Origin: UBA7703 sp034926785
GTDB taxonomy: Bacteria; Bacillota; Clostridia; Christensenellales; CAG-138
Direction: 5' to 3'
DNA length: 8,939 nt
Assembly (NCBI GenBank): GCA_034926785.1
Contig: JAYFQU010000033.1
Coordinates: 1 to 8,939, forward strand
Positions 6,384-8,939 of the stretch are shown in pieces. Every line of letters starts with the position of its first letter. The first letter of the stretch is position 1. The notes beneath the pieces were generated by a model. It made no database searches, was not told the origin of the DNA, and was given only the letters and a program-made list of their open reading frames with translations. The position numbers and the translations under genes were made by a program.

Positions 6384-6776
6384 TTATTTTGATGATGTGG
6401 AGGCGAATGCCTCATCAACAGAATACCCTTCTTGCGCCAGGAGCGCAACCGCACGGCGAAAATTTTCTTCTTTGGTAAAGAGATAATCGGTGAGATAGGT
6501 GGAGACGGCGAAGATGCTGATGCCGTTTTTGGCAAGCAGGGAGGAAACCCCGGCCAGTACGCCGACCATCGAGAAGTCCAGCACGCCTTGAATGCGAAAG
6601 CAGCGCCAGCCGTCCTCGCGCGCAATGGCATGTGCCGGGGCATAGGCCGTTTCACAGACGAGGGAAAGCTCCTCGTCTGTCTTGCCGACAAAGCAGAACG
6701 GCCGGCTGAAATCGATTCCGGACTCGTGCGGCAGCTTGCAGATGGAGAAGGATTGCTCCAACAATGCTATTTTCAT
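6384..6776 (-). CDS. ACT-domain protein (small ligand-binding regulator)
   Basis: This protein of 130 residues has no catalytic motif. The C-terminal half (about 60-118) reads as an ACT fold: RIQGVLDFSMVGVLAGVSSLLAKNGISIFAVSTYLTDYLFTK, with the glycine-containing turn and the SIFAVSTY strand usual for the COG3603/CASTOR-like ACT group. The N-terminal half (1-58) is the less conserved partner domain found in this group. ACT domains generally bind amino acids and regulate partners; the ligand here is unknown. The ribosome binding site is GGGGGAAA, 6 nt before the ATG. It lies between the kinase-like gene (90-nt gap containing a hairpin) and the deaminase gene (23 nt). Possible role: adjusting nucleotide or amino acid metabolism, by inference from neighbours only. 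Confidence 0.82.
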   Translation of the reverse strand: MKIALLEQSFSICKLPHESGIDFSRPFCFVGKTDEELSLVCETAYAPAHAIAREDGWRCFRIQGVLDFSMVGVLAGVSSLLAKNGISIFAVSTYLTDYLFTKEENFRRAVALLAQEGYSVDEAFASTSSK

Positions 6777-6807
6777 AGATCGTTTCCCCCAAAATCATCC
6801 GTTGAAA

Positions 6808-6838
6808 CGAGAACGCCCGCGTCGGAAGGCCGCGGGCG
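6808..6838 (-). terminator. Hairpin after the kinase-like gene (weak terminator)
   Basis: On the minus strand CGCCCGCG (6838-6831) pairs perfectly with CGCGGGCG (6821-6814) across a 9-nt loop. It is followed by TTCTCG and then TTT a little further on. The U-tract is poor, so partial readthrough into the ACT-domain gene is likely. Confidence 0.5.
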
Positions 6839-6866
6839 GGGCTTCGTGCTGAATTCCGGACAAGAA

Positions 6867-7493
6867 TTATTCATGCGTAAAGATGGGTAGGGATTTGACA
6901 ATCCGGTCAATACAGCCGTTCTCGCCCAGCGCGGCGGAGTCGAGACTGATGTCATAGTGCCCCGCGTCGCGCCAGTCCTCGCCGGTATAAAACCGGTAGT
7001 ATTCCGCGCGGTTCCTGTCTTGCTCGGCAATATACCGGCGTATTTCCGATTCCGACCAGGCAAGGGAATCGGTTGCGACCCTTGCGATTCTTGCCTCGAT
7101 AGGCGCGTGAATAAACGTGCGCAGCAGATTGGACCGCCCCTTGAGAATCTGATCCGCGCAACGGCCGAGGATGATACAGCTACTCATCTCGGCCAGCTCC
7201 GCGATGATCTTCGCCTGAAACTGGAAGAGATTCTGCTGGGAGGCATAGTTGTCGCTGTCCGGTGGCAGCACTTCGCCGGTATACACCTTTTGCGCCGCGT
7301 GCATCATCTCGCGTTTGCCGAGACGCTCGTCCACCTCGCCAAAGAACCGCTCGTTGATTCCGCTGACATCGGAGGCAATGCGCAACAGTTTTCGGTCATA
7401 AAACGGGATGTTGAGCTTGTCGGACAGCCTTTTGGCGATGTCGTAACCTCCGCTGCCTTTTTCGCGTGCGATCGTGATTACATAGTGTGCCAT
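6867..7493 (-). CDS. Cytidylate kinase-like protein
   Basis: The 208-residue protein matches the cytidylate kinase-like family (Cytidylate_kin2 type), P-loop fold proteins related to but distinct from Cmk. The N-terminus VITIAREKGSGGYDIAKRLS (5-24) carries the family's modified phosphate-binding loop GSGG (13-16). IPFYDRKLL (29-37), CIILGRCADQIL (106-117) and DRNRAEYYRFYTGEDW (159-174) are typical of the family. Nucleotide phosphorylation is assumed for the family but the true substrate is poorly known. I chose ATG 7493 because AAGGAGG lies 10 nt upstream; TTG 7496 would add one residue. It is the first intact gene of the minus-strand run and lies 30 nt after the end of a LivF remnant, suggesting it once followed a liv operon. 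No promoter of its own was recognised. Confidence 0.85.
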   Translation of the reverse strand: MAHYVITIAREKGSGGYDIAKRLSDKLNIPFYDRKLLRIASDVSGINERFFGEVDERLGKREMMHAAQKVYTGEVLPPDSDNYASQQNLFQFQAKIIAELAEMSSCIILGRCADQILKGRSNLLRTFIHAPIEARIARVATDSLAWSESEIRRYIAEQDRNRAEYYRFYTGEDWRDAGHYDISLDSAALGENGCIDRIVKSLPIFTHE

Positions 7494-7503
7494 CAAAAAA
7501 CAA

Positions 7504-7510
7504 CCTCCTT
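7504..7510 (-). promoter_or_regulatory. Strong ribosome binding site of the kinase-like gene
   Basis: AAGGAGG on the minus strand is a full match to the anti-Shine-Dalgarno sequence, 10 nt ahead of ATG 7493. Confidence 0.8.
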
Positions 7511-7523
7511 TCCGTTGCTTGCG

Positions 7524-7763
7524 CTATGCGCCAAGATATGCCTTGCGGACGCGGTCATCCCCTGCGAGTTCCTTTGCCGAACCCTGCATGGAGATTCTTG
7601 CCTGTTTCGGGCAGACAGGCGCGATCCGCAACCGCAAGCGTCTTCTTCGCGCTTGCTCAACAAGCAGAATCGTAATGCCGCTGTTGTGCAGCTGCCCGAT
7701 CATGGAGAAGATCTCGTTGACCAGAATAGGGGAAAGACCCACGGGCGTGTCCATCAGCAGAAC
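7524..7763 (-). pseudogene. livF: Remnant of a LivF-type branched-chain amino acid ABC ATPase
   Basis: About 78 codons of the C-terminal third of a roughly 235-residue ATPase survive. They begin at Walker B and the D-loop as VLLMDTPVGLSPILVNEIF, where family members have LLLDEPSxGLxP. The catalytic Glu is now Thr and one residue of the loop is missing. ITILLVEQ (His-switch region normally ends VEQ in LivF) is intact. Near 7653-7608 the frame has two compensating indels: the minus-strand alternative frame reads AKKTLAVADRAC and then ETG, matching the usual EQNAxxALAxADRxYVLETGRI. ISMQGSAKELAGDDRVRKAYLGA then ends in TAG at the normal LivF terminus. A TAA precedes the fragment at 7766-7764, and Walker A and the signature are gone. 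It cannot be functional. Confidence 0.85.
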
Positions 7764-7919
7764 TTAAAGGTGGGGTATTGGCGCGCGGCGGGTTACGAGC
7801 ATTTGCCGTTCGTCGCCGCGGAGCGTTCCGCCGAGCTGACGGGCGCGTTCCTTGAGTCCTGGGAAATGATGGGATACGCGTTCAAGGTAAGTCGTTTCCC
7901 TGCCTGGAGTTATTTATAA
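7764..7919 (+). pseudogene. Orphan coding-like fragment, identity unknown
   Basis: From the break in the liv remnant onward, the plus strand reads 51 open codons ending in TAA (7917-7919). The segment includes FVAAERSAELTGAFLESW and EMMGYAFKVSRFP. Third positions are mostly G or C, as in the real genes here, and the residue mix is protein-like. There is no start codon with a ribosome binding site, and the beginning is fused to livF debris. I do not recognise the family. It is probably the 3' end of a gene brought here by a deletion or inversion, but an accidental open frame is not excluded. Confidence 0.4.
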
Positions 7920-8159
7920 TATACGCCCCCATACGCGGTTTTTCCTCTACGTCATGCGAGAAAAAACATGGCGCCCTTCTGGCACATGCGCCAGACCGGG
8001 GTGATGATGACGGCAGAGCGGCTCAATTCGGATGTGCATGGTAAGAAAAGAATCGGGCGATTTTAGCAGGCGTGTTTTTTTGTATGCTCAGGGGAGAAAC
8101 TGCGATGCGGCGTCTGGCCGGCGGGGGGATACGATCCTACTGCGGCAGGGCAAAACCTC
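7920..8159. other. Gene-free stretch with possible coding debris
   Basis: No gene can be supported over these 240 bases. One small plus-strand frame (7968-8066, 32 codons, MAPFWHMRQTGVMMTAERL...) is in phase with the orphan fragment to its left, but lacks a ribosome binding site. It may be more of the same decayed gene. A TATAAT occurs at 7915-7920 without a matching -35. Confidence 0.35.
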
Positions 8160-8168
8160 TGCTATAAT
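8160..8168 (+). promoter_or_regulatory. Extended -10 promoter of the VOC gene
   Basis: TGCTATAAT combines a consensus -10 TATAAT (8163-8168) with the extended TGn element (8160-8162). The -35 region has no good TTGACA match, which extended -10 promoters tolerate. Transcription would start near 8175, about 25 nt before the ATG. Confidence 0.7.
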
Positions 8169-8199
8169 GAATTTGGAAAAATAAAAAGGAGGTTGTGCT

Positions 8200-8565
8200 A
8201 TGTTTCGCTTTAATCATTTTAATTTTAATGTATTCGATTTAGATAAAAGCCTTGCGTTCTATCATGAGGCTTTGGGGTTGGAGCCGGTCCGCAGGGTGGA
8301 TCACGACGATTTCACGCTCGTGTTTCTGGGCGATGGATCCGGCACGTTCTCGCTGGAACTGACCTGTCTTAAGGGCCGCGCCGAGCGCTATGACCTCGGC
8401 GAAGGGGAGTTTCATCTTGCTTTTACGGCGGCGGATATGGCCTCCGCGCGGAAAAAACATGAGGAGATGGGCTGTGTGGCGTTTGTCAACGAGGCGATGG
8501 GGATCTATTTTATCGAAGATCCTGACGGTTACTGGCTGGAGATCGTCCCTGAGAAGAAACGCTGA
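8200..8565 (+). CDS. VOC-family metalloprotein (glyoxalase I-like)
   Basis: This 121-residue protein has the vicinal oxygen chelate fold: two beta-alpha-beta-beta-beta modules. The four expected metal ligands are all in place: His6 (FNHFNFNV), Glu53 (FSLELT), His72 (EFHLAFTA) and Glu114 (GYWLEIVP). FDLDKSLAFYHEALGLE (12-28) and FIEDPDGYWLEI (104-115) closely follow lactoylglutathione lyases, which convert the methylglyoxal-thiol adduct to the lactate thioester. Anaerobic Clostridia often use other thiols or related substrates, so methylglyoxal detoxification is likely but unproven; methylmalonyl-CoA epimerase or fosfomycin resistance seem less likely. AAGGAGG (8186-8192) lies 7 nt before the ATG. 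The gene stands alone with its own promoter and a probable terminator downstream. Confidence 0.88.
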   Translation: MFRFNHFNFNVFDLDKSLAFYHEALGLEPVRRVDHDDFTLVFLGDGSGTFSLELTCLKGRAERYDLGEGEFHLAFTAADMASARKKHEEMGCVAFVNEAMGIYFIEDPDGYWLEIVPEKKR

Positions 8566-8582
8566 TCCGGATGAACGGGACG

Positions 8583-8638
8583 CTGTATGTGCCAAGGAGG
8601 CATATGCAGTTTGAAGCCGCCCCAAACCGTTTTTTTTT
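8583..8638 (+). terminator. Probable terminator of the VOC gene
   Basis: An 11-bp stem (8583-8593 with 8599-8609, two wobbles, loop AAGGA) begins 17 nt after the VOC stop. A short stem GTTTG (8609-8613) with CAAAC (8623-8627) follows, and then a run of nine T (8630-8638). The T-run is strong but the stem next to it is weak, so termination efficiency is uncertain. Confidence 0.5.
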
Positions 8639-8650
8639 GACGAGGCAACC

Positions 8651-8719
8651 GCTCTTTGCCTCTCGTGCTTCGGACTCCGAACGGCAAAGAGCTGCGAGAA
8701 AACCGCCCGCTTCCGGGCG
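8651..8719. repeat. Two further intergenic hairpins
   Basis: GCTCTTTGCC (8651-8660) pairs perfectly with GGCAAAGAGC (8683-8692), and an inner stem TTCGG/CCGAA (8669-8673 with 8677-8681) sits in its loop. CGCCCG (8704-8709) pairs with CGGGCG (8714-8719) across CTTC. No T-run follows either. From 8720 to 8806 I see only a tandem CTAGGGG duplication (about 8754-8767) and no gene. Confidence 0.6.
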
Positions 8720-8844
8720 ATCGGCCGCGGCGGCAAAATCACCGCAACCGGAATCTAGGGGCTAGGGGCTGCGGCCCTGACCAATCCCGGGGTTTCAGAT
8801 AAAAAAGGTTCTACACTATAGATTGGGGTAAGTAAAAAAAAGAA

Positions 8845-8918
8845 GAAGCATAACCGCTTCAAATCTTGTAGATTAAGGTTGTTCAAGCCACTACGAGAAA
8901 GGACGAAGGTTATGCTTC
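8845..8918 (+). promoter_or_regulatory. Inverted repeat enclosing the transposase start codon
   Basis: GAAGCATAACC (8845-8855) is perfectly complementary to GGTTATGCTTC (8908-8918), with 52 nt between. The right arm contains the ATG (8912-8914). In a transcript reading in from outside, pairing would bury the start codon. Each arm can also form a small local hairpin instead (for example 8845-8849 with 8856-8860), giving a possible switch. Confidence 0.6.
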
Positions 8919-8939
8919 AAACACATCTTATCGCAGAAT
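8912..8939 (+). CDS. Transposase, first 9 codons only
   Basis: ATG 8912 opens a frame reading MLQTHLIAE to the window end. A weak AAAGGA-like site lies at about 8898-8903, with GAAGG nearer the ATG. It is placed inside the insertion-sequence end, at the usual distance for a transposase gene. The call rests on position and nine residues, so it is tentative. Confidence 0.55.

Larger units (their letters stand above)
8807..8939 (+). mobile_element. Left end of an insertion sequence, probably ISL3 family (cut by window edge)
   Basis: The sequence becomes abruptly AT-rich. It opens with GGTTCTACACTATAGATTGG (8807-8826) then GGTAAGT, which resembles ISL3-family terminal inverted repeats. About 105 nt in, a reading frame starts MLQTHLIAE, like the N-terminus I associate with ISL3 transposases in Clostridia. 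The eight bases before the end (8799-8806, ATAAAAAA) would fit the AT-rich 8-bp target duplication of this family. The right end is outside the window, so neither the duplication nor the inverted repeat can be confirmed. Confidence 0.65.

Noticed and set aside
6957..7763. Main part of the 320-codon plus-strand frame over the kinase-like gene
   Set aside because: It is antisense to the kinase-like gene and livF remnant. Only its last 51 codons (7764-7919) fall outside them and are reported separately.
8571..8765. 64-codon plus-strand frame after the VOC gene (also ATG 8604 with AAGGAGG)
   Set aside because: It runs across hairpins and a nine-T run, is low in complexity, and the AAGGAGG is only 3 nt from ATG 8604 inside a stem.

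Overview
The window most likely comes from a fairly GC-rich Gram-positive anaerobe of the Bacillota, class Clostridia. This rests on strong AAGGAGG-type ribosome binding sites, a lysine (L-box) riboswitch with an intrinsic terminator, compact intrinsic terminators elsewhere, and protein sequences that look clostridial. Species and genus cannot be fixed from the sequence.

Left part (1-3223): positions 1-163 hold five consecutive stem-loops, ending in a perfect 26-bp palindrome, with no gene. A promoter (227-254) then drives a lysine riboswitch (277-422) with a terminator (472-512). Downstream lies a complete polar amino acid ABC importer: lipoprotein binding protein (571-1437), permease (1598-2422) and ATPase (2425-3165), closed by a terminator. 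The riboswitch makes lysine the predicted substrate, with uptake shut off when intracellular lysine is high.

Middle (3274-5878): a sigma-A-like promoter and a leader of about 170 nt precede a large membrane sensor. It has an extracytoplasmic solute-binding domain, a membrane segment, PAS, GGDEF and HD-GYP domains, and so is a possible cyclic-di-GMP synthase/hydrolase that senses a small solute. Its best start is GTG at 3477; the longer TTG-initiated frame begins inside the promoter. A bidirectional terminator separates it from a convergent minus-strand cluster.

Minus-strand cluster (5893-7493): transcribed right to left, it encodes a cytidylate kinase-like protein, an ACT-domain protein and a zinc-dependent nucleoside/base deaminase. 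Just upstream of the kinase is a decayed C-terminal remnant of a LivF-type branched-chain amino acid ABC ATPase, so the cluster was probably once joined to a liv transport operon. The remnant stops abruptly at about 7763, where a coding-like plus-strand fragment of unknown identity begins. This looks like a rearrangement scar.

Right part (8160-8939): an extended -10 promoter drives a small glyoxalase-fold (VOC) metalloprotein. It is followed by a hairpin-rich, gene-free stretch and the left end of an AT-rich insertion sequence, probably of the ISL3 family, cut by the window edge. An 11-bp inverted repeat spans the transposase start codon.

I found no CRISPR array, tRNA or rRNA, and no obviously new multi-gene system. 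The least explained items are the five-hairpin block, the orphan fragment at 7764-7919, and the pairing of a lysine-controlled importer with a solute-sensing GGDEF/HD-GYP protein.
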